DNA of 64,000 nt from G963704535 sp963704535 (GTDB taxonomy: Bacteria; Chloroflexota; Chloroflexia; Chloroflexales; Roseiflexaceae), in NCBI GenBank assembly GCA_963704535.1, contig OY969916.1, positions 558,001 to 622,000 of the forward strand. Reading direction: 5' to 3'. A model generated the notes under the pieces. That model had not been told where the DNA came from. It did not search any database and worked only from the letters and a program-made list of their open reading frames with translations. Positions 36,477 through 44,908 of this stretch are shown here, piece after piece. Position numbers and translations under genes: made by a program. Within the stretch, counting starts at the first letter, position 1. Each line of letters begins with the position of its first letter.

Positions 36477-38153
36477 ATGTTAGGCATCATCGTCACCTGG
36501 ATCATCAATGGCGTTCGCGCGGTACGCAACCTGTGGCGGCGGGTCTTACGCCGGCGCGTCGATTATGTCCGGCTGGAGATCGGCGGCGCACTGCCGGAGT
36601 TCGCCGACATGCCGGGCTGGCTTCAGCGCCGCTTGCTGGGGATGCGCGCCCCCGCCAGCCTCCAGGGGCTGCGGCGTCAGCTTGAGCGCATCAGCGCCGA
36701 CCCGCAGGTGACGGGGGTGCTGCTCAGGATCAATGGGCTCGCCGCCGGCTGGGCCACGCTCCAGAGCCTGCGCGACGAGATCGGCCGCTGCCGTGCCGAC
36801 GGCAAGCGCGTAGTCGCCTACCTCCTGACGACCGACATGGCCAGCTACTACGCCGCCTGCGCCGCCGACGAGATCATCCTGCCGCCGACCGCGTTCCTGC
36901 ACATCCTTGGCCTGCGGATGGAAACCCAATTCCTCAAAGACGCGCTGGCGAAGGTCGGGCTGGAGGCCGAGGTCGAGGCGGTCTCGCCGTACAAAGCGGC
37001 CGGCGAGATGTTCGTGCGCTCGGATATCTCGCCGGAGAATCGCGAGCAGCTCCAGCGGCTGCTCGATCTGCGCTTTGAGGAGGTCGTGCGGGCGATCGGC
37101 GCGGGCCGCAGCAAGACGGCCGAGCAGGTGCGCGACCTGATCGACGCCGCGCCGCTGAACGCTACGGCGGCACTGGAGCATGGCCTGGCGGATGCGCTCT
37201 GCTACGAGGACGAGCTTGAGCAGCACCTCAAGAACGGCGAGGGCGCTCCAAAGATCCTCGACTGGGCGGCGGCGCGGCGGGCGCTGCGCCTCCCGATGGC
37301 TCGGCACCACCGCCGCCTGGTCGCGGTAGTGCGGGTGGAGGGAACGATCGCGTCTGGGAGCAGCCGCCGCCTGCCGCTGCCGATCCCGCTCTTCGGCGGG
37401 CTCCAGGCCGGGGCCGATAGCGTCGGCCAGGCGCTACGGGCGGTTGAGCAGAACCGGCGGATCGCCGCCGTGATCGTGTATGTCAACTCGCCCGGCGGCG
37501 ACGCGTTCGCCTCGGATCTGATCTGGCGCGAGGTGCTGCGCGTGCGCCAGTCGAAGCCGGTGGTGATCGCAATGGGCAACACGGCGGCCTCGGGCGGCTA
37601 CTATATCGCCGCGCCGGCCTCGGCGATCGTCGCGCAGCCAGGCACGATCACCGGCAGCATCGGCGTGGTCTCGCTGCGCCCGATCGCAGCGGGGATGCTT
37701 GAGCTGGCCGGGATCAATACGGTGGTGCTCAGCCGGGGCGCCCACAGCGGCCTGCTTTCGATCACCCAGCCGCCCACCGAGGACGAGCGCCAGGCGCTGC
37801 GCGATCTGATCTTCGCCAGCTACCACGAGTTCAAGCGGCGGGTGCGCGAGGGGCGCGGCATGACCGAGCAGCAGCTTGACCCACTCGCCGGCGGTCGCGT
37901 CTGGATGGGGCAGGAGGCATTGGAGCTTGGGCTGATCGACCGGCTCGGCGGCCTGCCAGAGGCGCTGCTGCGGGCGCAGGAGCTGGCCGGGCTGCCGCCC
38001 GACCGCCGGGCGCCGCTGCTCCTGCCGCGCGGTGAGCGGTCCAGGCTACCGCCGCAGCCGTTCCCGGAGCATGGCCCGACGAATGCTATGCAGATGCTGG
38101 AGGAGGCGCTGCGGCTGCGGATCTGGGCGGTGTTGCCGTTAATTGAGAATTGA
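36477..38153 (+). CDS. sppA: Signal peptide peptidase SppA (S49 family), double-domain form
   Basis: A 558-residue serine protease with the tandem-domain architecture of the 67K type. The N-terminal domain provides the Lys (EAVSPYKAAGEMFVR, ~Lys178). The C-terminal domain provides the nucleophile (VVIAMGNTAASGGYYIAAPASAIVAQPGTITGSIGVV, Ser in AASGG). An N-terminal hydrophobic segment (LGIIVTWIINGVRAVRNLW) may anchor it. The family degrades signal peptides left in the membrane. The final residues (PLIEN) run into an ATTGAGA heptamer repeat, which supplies the stop. Confidence 0.9.
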   Translation: MLGIIVTWIINGVRAVRNLWRRVLRRRVDYVRLEIGGALPEFADMPGWLQRRLLGMRAPASLQGLRRQLERISADPQVTGVLLRINGLAAGWATLQSLRDEIGRCRADGKRVVAYLLTTDMASYYAACAADEIILPPTAFLHILGLRMETQFLKDALAKVGLEAEVEAVSPYKAAGEMFVRSDISPENREQLQRLLDLRFEEVVRAIGAGRSKTAEQVRDLIDAAPLNATAALEHGLADALCYEDELEQHLKNGEGAPKILDWAAARRALRLPMARHHRRLVAVVRVEGTIASGSSRRLPLPIPLFGGLQAGADSVGQALRAVEQNRRIAAVIVYVNSPGGDAFASDLIWREVLRVRQSKPVVIAMGNTAASGGYYIAAPASAIVAQPGTITGSIGVVSLRPIAAGMLELAGINTVVLSRGAHSGLLSITQPPTEDERQALRDLIFASYHEFKRRVREGRGMTEQQLDPLAGGRVWMGQEALELGLIDRLGGLPEALLRAQELAGLPPDRRAPLLLPRGERSRLPPQPFPEHGPTNAMQMLEEALRLRIWAVLPLIEN

Positions 38154-38235
38154 GAATTGAGAATCAGATTTTGTGGTGTGGAGGAGGCTTGGAGGGGGCC
38201 ACCCCCTCCAAACCACCCCCGCAAAATCACTGTAG
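38141..38235. repeat. Heptamer repeat and family C palindrome
   Basis: ATTGAGA units at 38141-38163, overlapping the sppA stop, then a family C copy (GTGTGGAGGAGGCTTGGAGGGGG / CCCCCTCCAAACCACC) at 38166-38233, as at 23772. Confidence 0.75.
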
Positions 38236-38258
38236 TAGACCACTATGAGGTGAGTATC

Positions 38259-39119
38259 GTGGCTATTCAAGCAGATAGGCGACAGAACGGCTCAGGATCG
38301 GTGATCGAGGTTGACGAGAGCACGTTCAAGCAGGCGGTGCTGGAGCGCTCGCGCGAGGTACCGGTCGTCGTCGATTTTTGGGCGCCCTGGTGTGGCCCGT
38401 GCCGCACTCTGGGGCCAACACTGGAGCGGCTGGCATCCGAGGCCAGAGGCGCCTTTGTGCTTGCCAAGATCAATGTAGACCAGAACCAGCGCTTGTCGGC
38501 CGCCTACCAGGTGCAGGGCATCCCGGCGGTCAAGGCCTTTCGCGACGGGCAGGTCGTCGATGAGTTCACCGGCGCGCTGCCCGAGTTGCAGGTGCGCGCG
38601 TGGCTCAAGCGTATCGTGCCCTCGGAGGCCGGCCAGTTGGTTGCCGCCGCCGCCGCGCTGGAGGAGAGCGACCCCGATGCGGCGGTCGGGCGCTACCGTG
38701 TCGCGCTGGGGAGCGATCCGACGAACGCGGCGGCGCTGTTTGGTCTGGGGCGCCTGCTCGTGGCCCAGGGCGAGCCCGAAGGCGCGACGATCCTGCACGA
38801 GATCCCGCCCGGCACCCCCTTCTACCCGCAGGCGCAGGCCTGGGTGACACTGGCCGACTTCCTGAGTTACGCCGCCGGCGCTGCACCGGAGCACGCCGCC
38901 CCCGCCGACCTGGATGCGCGCTATCGGCTTGCGGCGCAGCATGTGCGCGACAAGCGCTACGACGAGGCGATCACGCAGCTCCTGGGGATCATCGAGCGCG
39001 ACCGGTCCTTCCGCGACAGTGGAACCCGGCAGGCGCTGCTGGCGCTCTTCGAGGCGCTCGGCTCCCAGAATCCAAAAGTGGTCGAGGGACGGCGTAAGCT
39101 GGCGAACCTGCTGTTCTAG
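38259..39119 (+). CDS. Thioredoxin-fold protein with TPR region (CnoX-like)
   Basis: A 286-residue protein. Residues ~15-120 are a thioredoxin domain with WCGPC (FWAPWCGPCRTLGPTLERLA), cis-Pro (IPAVKAF). Residues ~130-286 are TPR-like helices (AGQLVAAAAALEESDPDAAVGRYRVALGSDPTNAAALFGLGRLLVAQGEPEGA, and DKRYDEAITQLLGIIERDRSFRD). This layout matches the YbbN/CnoX chaperone-redox proteins, although those of E. coli lack the CPC pair that is kept here. GTG 38259 follows GAGGTGAG. The cytosolic redox and holdase role is by family. Confidence 0.85.
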   Translation: MAIQADRRQNGSGSVIEVDESTFKQAVLERSREVPVVVDFWAPWCGPCRTLGPTLERLASEARGAFVLAKINVDQNQRLSAAYQVQGIPAVKAFRDGQVVDEFTGALPELQVRAWLKRIVPSEAGQLVAAAAALEESDPDAAVGRYRVALGSDPTNAAALFGLGRLLVAQGEPEGATILHEIPPGTPFYPQAQAWVTLADFLSYAAGAAPEHAAPADLDARYRLAAQHVRDKRYDEAITQLLGIIERDRSFRDSGTRQALLALFEALGSQNPKVVEGRRKLANLLF

Positions 39120-39215
39120 AAACTGTTTGAAAAGGGGTTGTCTCGCCTAGATCTGTAGTGAAAAGGGGGCGTTTGAGGGGTGCCACCCCTCAAACGCCCC
39201 CTTTCAAACAGTCGC
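39119..39215. mobile_element. MITE-like element, family A, complete copy
   Basis: GAAACTGTTTGAAAAG (39119-39134) and CTTTCAAACAGTCGC (39201-39215) are terminal inverted repeats. The inner core is GGGCGTTTGAGGGG, TGCCA, CCCCTCAAACGCCCC. The first bases overlap the upstream stop codon. A heptamer hairpin (CAGTTGT/AACTGAC, 39226-39285) follows. Confidence 0.75.
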
Positions 39216-39290
39216 TTAGAGATGAGGGATCAGTTGTCAGTTGCCAGTTGTGGCGCAACTGACAACTGACAACTGACAACTGACCTTGTC

Positions 39291-40793
39291 TTAGCGGAAC
39301 TGCCGCAGCAGCGCGTCGAGAGTCGCGCCGTCGGGGGCGTGCAGCGCCAGCACCTGGGTGCCGACCAGGCCGACGTAGAACTGCCGTCCGTCGAGCTGCC
39401 AGCGCGCAACAGATTCGCCGGACTGGAGCACGGTCGCGTTGGCGTCCTGAGCGGCTACAAACTCATTGTAAGTCTCAAAGAACTCCTCCGCATCGGCGGG
39501 GCTGTCCCACATTGTGCGTAGGGCCAGCGCCTGGCGCCCCTGCTCGTCGCTAAGCACCTGGTAGCGGTCGCCGCCCCAGCCCTCGCCGGCATCGATCGCC
39601 CAGTCGATCGGCAGGGCATACTCCAGGTAGATACGCATATACAGCTCGCCCAGCGTGTCCTCCGCTACAGTCTGCCACGTCCCACCAAGTGCCGCGCCCA
39701 GATCGGGCAGGCGCACCTGCACCGGCTCCTCACGATCGAAGAACTTCTGGGGATGTAACACCTGCTCGGTGGAGCGCGGCGGCTGCACAAACGCCTGCGT
39801 AACCCCCTGCCAGCCACCATAGTGATGGAGCGTCGCCACAAACGTGGCGCCATCGGTGTATGGGAACGCGCCGGCCGACTCGACCAGCGGGCCGCTGGCG
39901 TAGAACCCAGAGATATCCATGGTCTGGAGCTGCTCGATCTGGTAGTTCACCTTATCCATATCGCTGAAGTAGTCATCTACATATAGCCACATCGTCATCG
40001 TGGCGTCGCCCTCGACCAATGCCCGAATGGCCATCTCGTAATCCGAGTTTCCTTCCGCGCGGGCGAACAGGGCGGCCAGGTCATAGTGCTGGTCCTGCAA
40101 GTTATGAGTGAACTCGTGGGCATACGTTACCTTGTCTTCCATGCCTATTCGGGAGCGACCAGTGACCACGACAAGCTGCTTGGTATTGTGGTCGTAAAAA
40201 CCAAGGACGCTGGCGACCAGGCTATCGATCTCGGACTGGCGCAGGTCGGCCTCGCCGGGGTCCATATCCAGGGCCTCCAGGATGGCGCGCTGACGCTGCT
40301 CCTCCTCAGGCGAGAAATGCTGCTCCATCTCGGCCGTGAAATGCGCGCGCAGTTGGGTGCGATTCATGAACTCGCGCGACACGGCGCGCACCGGCCGCAA
40401 GTCGCGCACCTGCATGACCTGGCCGTTGATCGTATTCATGGACTGAAGATTCGTGTTCTCATCGCGCAACTGCTGGTTTTCTTGCTGGAGCGTATCGAGC
40501 TTGCCCTTGAGCGTGTCGCGCTCCTGGGCGGCCGACTGGAGCTGCGTGACCTGATTGCGTAGGTTGGTCGCGTCGCGGGTCGCCTTAATGCGGTCTTTCT
40601 CGGAGCGCTCAAGTTTCTGGCGCAGCTCGTCGAGTTGGGCAGCCTGGTCGGGCCCGGCTTGGGTGGGCGCCGGCTGTGCGGCGGTGGTGGCGATCCGGTC
40701 GCGCAGGCGGGTGTTCTGCACAAACAGCGCAATGTTCAGGACCATCGCGAAGGTCAGTGCGAAGATGGCGGATAGGGTAAGCAGACGTTGCAT
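39291..40793 (-). CDS. Membrane-anchored zinc metalloprotease-like protein with coiled coil
   Basis: A 500-residue protein. An N-terminal helix (LTLSAIFALTFAMVLNIALFVQ) is followed by a coiled coil at ~50-120 (LDELRQKLERSEKDRIKATRDATNLRNQVTQLQSAAQERDTLKGKLDTLQQENQQLRDENTNL). The gluzincin-like site is YAHEFTHNLQDQHYD (HExxH, ~residue 228), and EGDATMTMW ~35 residues later probably gives the third ligand. The rest has no recognised domain. It is likely extracytoplasmic. It resembles conserved Chloroflexota proteins of unknown substrate. A family B repeat lies just upstream. Confidence 0.75.
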   Translation of the reverse strand: MQRLLTLSAIFALTFAMVLNIALFVQNTRLRDRIATTAAQPAPTQAGPDQAAQLDELRQKLERSEKDRIKATRDATNLRNQVTQLQSAAQERDTLKGKLDTLQQENQQLRDENTNLQSMNTINGQVMQVRDLRPVRAVSREFMNRTQLRAHFTAEMEQHFSPEEEQRQRAILEALDMDPGEADLRQSEIDSLVASVLGFYDHNTKQLVVVTGRSRIGMEDKVTYAHEFTHNLQDQHYDLAALFARAEGNSDYEMAIRALVEGDATMTMWLYVDDYFSDMDKVNYQIEQLQTMDISGFYASGPLVESAGAFPYTDGATFVATLHHYGGWQGVTQAFVQPPRSTEQVLHPQKFFDREEPVQVRLPDLGAALGGTWQTVAEDTLGELYMRIYLEYALPIDWAIDAGEGWGGDRYQVLSDEQGRQALALRTMWDSPADAEEFFETYNEFVAAQDANATVLQSGESVARWQLDGRQFYVGLVGTQVLALHAPDGATLDALLRQFR

Positions 40794-40824
40794 GGTCGGA
40801 ACTCCAAAGGTAAAGATGTACTAT

Positions 40825-40965
40825 GGGACAAAGACAAGGTGCTTGGGTGCTTTACAGTTCTGGGAAAAAAGGGGTTTGAGGGGGCAGCCCCCTCAGTCTC
40901 CTCCCACCCACATTGTAAAGTAGAATGGCGCTATCCGAAACCCTGTCAAAGTATAGCAAACAGTT
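40825..40965. repeat. Family B element
   Basis: GACAAGGTGCTTGGGTGCTTTACAGTTCTGGGAAAAAAGGGGTTTGAGGGGGC, AG, CCCCCTCAGTCTCC...CATTGTAAAGTAGAATGGCG. It includes outer segments that match the copy at 18597 in inverted orientation (TTTACAGTTCT / CATTGTAAAG). Confidence 0.7.
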
Positions 40966-40993
40966 TGATCCGCGACGTAACCAGCGGCGCGGA

Positions 40994-42203
40994 TCAGGAT
41001 CGCTCGACCAGAACATCACGGTAGACCTGCTCGACAGCATCGAGCATTCGATCGCGGGTGAACAGCGCTGCGACCCGGCGCTGGCCGGCCTGACCGAACC
41101 GCCGGCGCATGTCGGGATCGGCCAGCAGGGTATTGATCGCCTGCGCCAGCGCGGTCGAATCGCCCGGCGGGACCACCAAGCCGGTTTCGCCGTGGCGGTT
41201 GGCATAGCTTGTGCCGGTGCCTAGCTCGGTGCTGATGCAGGGGACGCCGCCGGCCAGCGCCTCGATCTGCGCCACGCCGAGCGCCTCGGCCCGCAGATGC
41301 GCCGGCAGGACGAAGACATCGGCCGCGCGAAACAGCGCCGGCAGGTCCTCATCGGAGACATCGCCGAGGAAGTGGACCCGATCAGCGACCCCCAACGCCG
41401 ACGCCTGAGCCGCCAGCCGGTCGCGCTCCGGCCCGCTGCCACCGATCAGCAGCGTCGCTCCGGGCGCCATCGGCAGCGCGTCAAGCAGCACATGCAGCCC
41501 CTTGTAGTAGCGCAGGCGCCCCACGAACAAGACGAGTCCATTGTCCGTTGTCCGTTGTCCGTTGTCCGTTGTCCCTGATCGATCGTTCCTTGTTCTTTGT
41601 TCTTTGTTCTTTGTTCTTTGTTCTCGGTCGGTTGCAACTGACTCTGCGGATCTCGGCGGCCCGCCGCTCGTCGGCGTGGGCGAAGCGCTCGATGTCGACG
41701 CCCAGCGGGATGACCGCACAGCGGGCGGCGTGGCGGCGCAGGAACGGCGAAGAGACGATGTAGTTCGGGCTGGTGGCGATGATCCGGGCCGCGTGGCGCA
41801 ACGACCAGCCCAGCAGCGGGCGGTAGGCGCGCAGCAGCGCCTGCTGGCGCACGATATCGCTGTGGTAGGTGATCACCAGCGGCGGGCGGCGCGGCATCGC
41901 CAGGTAGGCCAGGTCGGCCGGCGGGTAGGGGAAGTGCAAGTGAACGATGTCGGCCCGGATGCGCCGGGCCTGGCGCAGCATCTCCAGGCTCAGCGGCGTC
42001 GAGGCCAGGTGCAGCGCCCGCGCCGCCTTGATCACCGTCAGCCCTGGCACGGGCCGCTCGATCTCGGTGCGATTCGACAGGCTTGTGACCAGGGCCGTCA
42101 CGCGGTGCCCGCGCGCCGCCAACCCCTCGCCCAGGTCGCGCAGGTGGTTCTCGATGCCGCCGAGGATGGGGAAGTAGTCTTTGTAGAGGTGGAGGATGTG
42201 CAT
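40994..42203 (-). CDS. Family 4-type glycosyltransferase with two heptamer arrays between its domains; out of frame
   Basis: GT-B fold glycosyltransferase. N-terminal half from 42203: MHILHLYKDYFPILGGIENHLRDLGEGLAARGHRVTALV...HFPYPPADLAYLAMPRRPPLVITYHSDIV...PLGVDIERFAHADERRA. C-terminal half: LVLFVGRLRYYKGLHVLLDALP...LRAEALGVAQIEALAGGVPCISTELGTGTSYANRHGETGLVVPPGD (E-x7-E donor site). Between them, plus-strand 41537-41633 carries TTGTCCG x4-5 and TTCTTTG x~5 arrays, encoding a KNKEQRT/TDNGQRT-rich linker. Upstream and downstream halves are in different frames. Loss of one heptamer, or of any single base, restores one continuous protein. It may be phase-variable, or the victim of a sequencing insertion. 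Acceptor unknown. Confidence 0.82.
41531..41640. repeat. Two intragenic heptamer arrays (TTGTCCG and TTCTTTG)
   Basis: TTGTCCG four times plus TTGTCCC, then ~10 bases, then about five TTCTTTG units. The arrays lie between the two Rossmann domains of the glycosyltransferase. Elsewhere the same heptamer classes are intergenic. Confidence 0.85.
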
Positions 42204-42240
42204 ATAACGTGTTGCGTGTTGCGTGTTGCGTGTTGCTTCG
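42204..42240. repeat. Heptamer array GTGTTGC before the glycosyltransferase
   Basis: Four direct GTGTTGC units directly upstream of the ATG (minus strand). There is no obvious Shine-Dalgarno, because the array occupies that position. Confidence 0.75.
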
Positions 42241-42336
42241 TCGCCGCGTCGGCGCTGGCTTGTCGAGGGGATTATAGCATGGGCGGTGGTGTTTCGTGGA
42301 CATCAAATCTGCGGGTCGTCGTTATTGACGTTTTCT

Positions 42337-43640
42337 GAGGGAATCAGAAATAACAAATCATCCCAAGTCGGGAGCGGGAACGATGTCGATGAACCACTTG
42401 CCAAGTGCTGAGTTGCGATTGAGTTGCGCCTCGACCAGCGCCATCGCTTCCTTGGTGAGCTTCACGCCTTTGTGATAGACGGTACTGACCAATTCGACAA
42501 TCGGATGTATACCTTTCCAGGTCATGCTGGCAGCAAACTGGACCACCGTCGCGATCGTGTCGAGCAGCGCGCCGTTCCAGTGTTGCTCGAGTATGCCCCA
42601 GCAGCGTTCAATCGGGTTGTACTTGCTGTGATAGGGCGGATAGTAGGCTAGGCGGATCGTGATGCCATAGCGGGCCACAAAGTCGACCAACCGCTGCATA
42701 AATTGGGTTCGCCGACTATGGTTCTCGGGACCGTTATCGAGATTTATCACCAGCGTGGTGATCGGGGCAAAGCGAGAACGGACCTGCTCCCACCACGCTT
42801 CCAAGCAGTCAACCAAACAATCACTGGTGACTTTGGAGGTGATCATATACACAAACAATTCGTCGCTGCTGGGAAGGAAGATGCCCACTGGGGTCAGGTT
42901 TGCCTCAGGCTGAAAGTCGTGGTCGGCTGCCTCAGTTGGTAGGCGACTCTTGCCACCACGCGCGAAAGGTCCCACTTTTACAGTCGCTTTAGCATCGAGA
43001 GAAATCCGTAATGTATCTGGTGCAGCGTCGGCCGCCTGATTCACCTGGACTACTTGGTCGAAGATGGCGTCGGTTTCAGGAAGTTTTTTTGGGGTTGGGT
43101 CTTGGCCACCTTGGTCGGATAGAAGCCCAGCGCACTCAGTTTGCTGGCAATTGTGCGCTCTGTGGGCAAGCCAGCATCTGTGTAGCCGAACTTTGCGATC
43201 AATTGCCGTCGGACTTCTGCGGCGGTCAGGCGAGTATACAGCCGCGAGCTGCGAAACTGCGGATCAGCTTGGCTCTGACTATCAGCAATCGCTAAGATAT
43301 CGGTGAGTAAGTTGGGCAGATGCTCTTCGGCGCGTTTGCGATGCCGTAAGGTGAGGGCATCGAGACAAATCAGGTCGCTGTGCAGTTCGCGCAGCGCCTT
43401 ACGGATGGTCTGGCGGTTCCAGCCAAGTTCGCGTTCGGCACGGCGCTGGCCACCAGGACCGAATTCCTGAACTGTTCGTGCGATAAAGCGACGACGCTCA
43501 CTCCCTGTGAGGGTAGTGGCGGTGTCGATGAACAAGGCTTTGAGCGAGTCGGTCAGTTCCATAGTGATGATCCTCCAGGATAGATCGTTTTGGTCATCCT
43601 ATCATATCCTGGGATGATTTGTTTTTTCAGCTTCCCTGAG
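42337..43640. mobile_element. ISAzo13-family-like insertion sequence
   Basis: About 1.3 kb, bounded by inverted repeats of ~30 bp. The left end contains GAGGGAATCAGAAATAACAAATCATCCCA and the right end the complement of CAGGGAAGCTGAAAAAACAAATCATCCCA (24 of 29 match). It encodes one transposase in two frames. The target duplication could not be fixed. The element looks intact. Confidence 0.8.
42358..43562 (-). CDS. ISAzo13-like transposase, two frames joined by a probable -1 ribosomal frameshift
   Basis: OrfA (43562-43053, 170 codons: MELTDSLKALFIDTATTLTGSERRRFIARTVQEFGPGG..., an HTH-rich N-terminus) reads into the slippery heptamer A AAA AAC (plus-strand 43083-43090). Slipping back one base continues as LPETDAIFDQVVQVNQAADAAPDTLRISLDAKATVKVGPFARGG, then LVINLDNGPENHSRRTQFMQRL and YYPPYHSKYNPIERCWGILE. 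These are the DDE catalytic core motifs of this family (DxK, DNGPE, NPIE). A fused product of ~400 residues is expected. The shift direction is opposite to the insertion-type frameshifts elsewhere in the window, favouring a programmed event. Confidence 0.8.
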
Positions 43641-43783
43641 TGCGGTATAATCGTTGTTCGGCCGCCATCCCATCATACTCGTACGTAGATTGACATTTTT
43701 AAACCGTAATACGAGCAAGATACTCTCTTTAGCGTCACAGGAACTATTTGCTCAGTTGCGCCTCTTAGCACCTGTCATGCAAT

Positions 43784-43831
43784 TTCCGAAGATCTTCGGA
43801 ACTTGACTTTGGTTGTGTAATAGCATATGCT
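43784..43831 (+). promoter_or_regulatory. Palindromic operator and sigma-70 promoter of the GIY-YIG gene
   Basis: The perfect 18-bp palindrome TTCCGAAGATCTTCGGAA (43784-43801) directly precedes TTGACT (43803-43808), 17 bases and TATGCT (43826-43831). The start codon is 50 bases further. A dimeric repressor or activator binding here would control transcription. The remainder of the gap 43641-43783 shows only a weak TTGACA at 43690. Confidence 0.65.
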
Positions 43832-43880
43832 CATCACAGAACCTCCGTTCTATCACTTTAATCAAATAGGAGTTACTACT

Positions 43881-44273
43881 ATGTACCACGTTTTCAAAGT
43901 TTCACAGTTCCGCAGCAAACAACCCTATCCTTGCACGATCGAATTCATTGGCGATACATCTCTGTTGGAACCCACAGATTACATCGTGTATGGGTTGGTA
44001 GATCTGCGGGACGACAGTGTCTATTATGTTGGTGTGACAACTGAGTTTACTAAAAGGATGAAGGCGGAGTGTCGCGTATCGGCAGTGGGGCCTAATCGAA
44101 TAGAGCGTAAAATCCAGATTTATGAAGCGAATCAGCATACCAGAGTGATCGTCTTCAAGATCACGCCAATTGCCTATCTTGCTGAAAGGTGGAAAATGAA
44201 GAAGATGGAGGAGAATAGTAAGACCATTCTTAATATCAAGCGCCAGAAGTTCAACCATGTCTGGTCCGTATGA
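43881..44273 (+). CDS. GIY-YIG-like domain protein
   Basis: A 130-residue protein whose centre YIVYGLVDLRDDSVYYVGVTTEFTKRMKAEC matches the start of the GIY-YIG nuclease fold (YxxYGLxD...YYVGxTxxxxxRxxxE). The catalytic Arg corresponds to KRM or the following Arg. The C-terminal half (RVIVFKITPIAYLAERWKMKKMEENSKTILNIKRQKF) is basic. ATG 43881 has AGGAG eight bases upstream, preferred over the earlier ATG 43827. GC content is ~44%, well below average, indicating recent transfer. Such small GIY-YIG proteins occur in mobile or defence contexts. Function not established. Confidence 0.7.
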   Translation: MYHVFKVSQFRSKQPYPCTIEFIGDTSLLEPTDYIVYGLVDLRDDSVYYVGVTTEFTKRMKAECRVSAVGPNRIERKIQIYEANQHTRVIVFKITPIAYLAERWKMKKMEENSKTILNIKRQKFNHVWSV

Positions 44274-44310
44274 AACAAGTGCTGACAAAGTAATGTTGCT
44301 CTAAGATCTA

Positions 44311-44513
44311 AGAGGGCGTTTGGAATTGCTCTGGTCATTGTCGAATGAATTCGATGCCTGAAGCGAGTAAACGTGTTAAAACACGTTGAAGCTCGCTTCC
44401 GAACACGTTTCAACGTGTTTTCAATTTCAGGCCACAAATTCATTTGTGGATGGAATGTACAATCAAACCTGAGAATAGACATCGAAAAGCACCATGTTTT
44501 CCGAACGCCCTCT
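44311..44513. mobile_element. 203-bp MITE
   Basis: Terminal inverted repeats AGAGGGCGTTTGGAA (44311-44325) and TTCCGAACGCCCTCT (44499-44513), one mismatch. Inside are palindromic AACGTGTTAAAACACGTT, GAACACGTTTCAACGTGTTT and CCACAAATTCATTTGTGG. A truncated relative lies at 14291. No coding capacity. TIRs resemble ends of IS5-type elements, but that is only an impression. Confidence 0.75.
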
Positions 44514-44535
44514 GAGGTAGAAAGGTCGTGCAGCT

Positions 44536-44817
44536 ATGAACATTATTGATCTCACGCAGCAGCACGTGGACATCCTCCACGCGCTCGAACTGGCCCACGA
44601 TGGCCCGCTGATCCTGATCGCACCCGATGGCCGCGAATATGTGCTGGCGGAAGCCGATGACTTCGACCGCGAGGTTGAACTACTCCGTTCAAGTGCCGCC
44701 TTTCAAGAGTTCCTTGATCAGCGGTTAGCAGCCAAGCATCAACGTCGGCCGGTCACCGACGTCCTCCGAGAGATTGAGGCGGAGATCGCGCGTGAAAACG
44801 CGACGAACAACGAATAG
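44536..44817 (+). CDS. Small antitoxin-like protein (Phd/YefM-like impression)
   Basis: A 93-residue protein: MNIIDLTQQHVDILHALELAHDGPLILIAPDGREYVLAEADDFDREVELLRSSAAFQEFLDQRL...VTDVLREIEAEIAREN. The first half looks like the small beta/alpha fold of Phd/YefM antitoxins (PLILIAPDGREYVLAEADDF), the second half is helical and acidic. No toxin gene is adjacent, so it may be an orphan antitoxin. The MITE ends 22 bases upstream and may provide its promoter. Confidence 0.5.
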   Translation: MNIIDLTQQHVDILHALELAHDGPLILIAPDGREYVLAEADDFDREVELLRSSAAFQEFLDQRLAAKHQRRPVTDVLREIEAEIARENATNNE

Positions 44818-44908
44818 TCTGTGGAGCGCAGCCGGTCCGTGGCGCTGCACCACAACACGCCACGGGTAGATGTGTCAAGCATTTGATCGAAGCCAAACCA
44901 CCTACACG

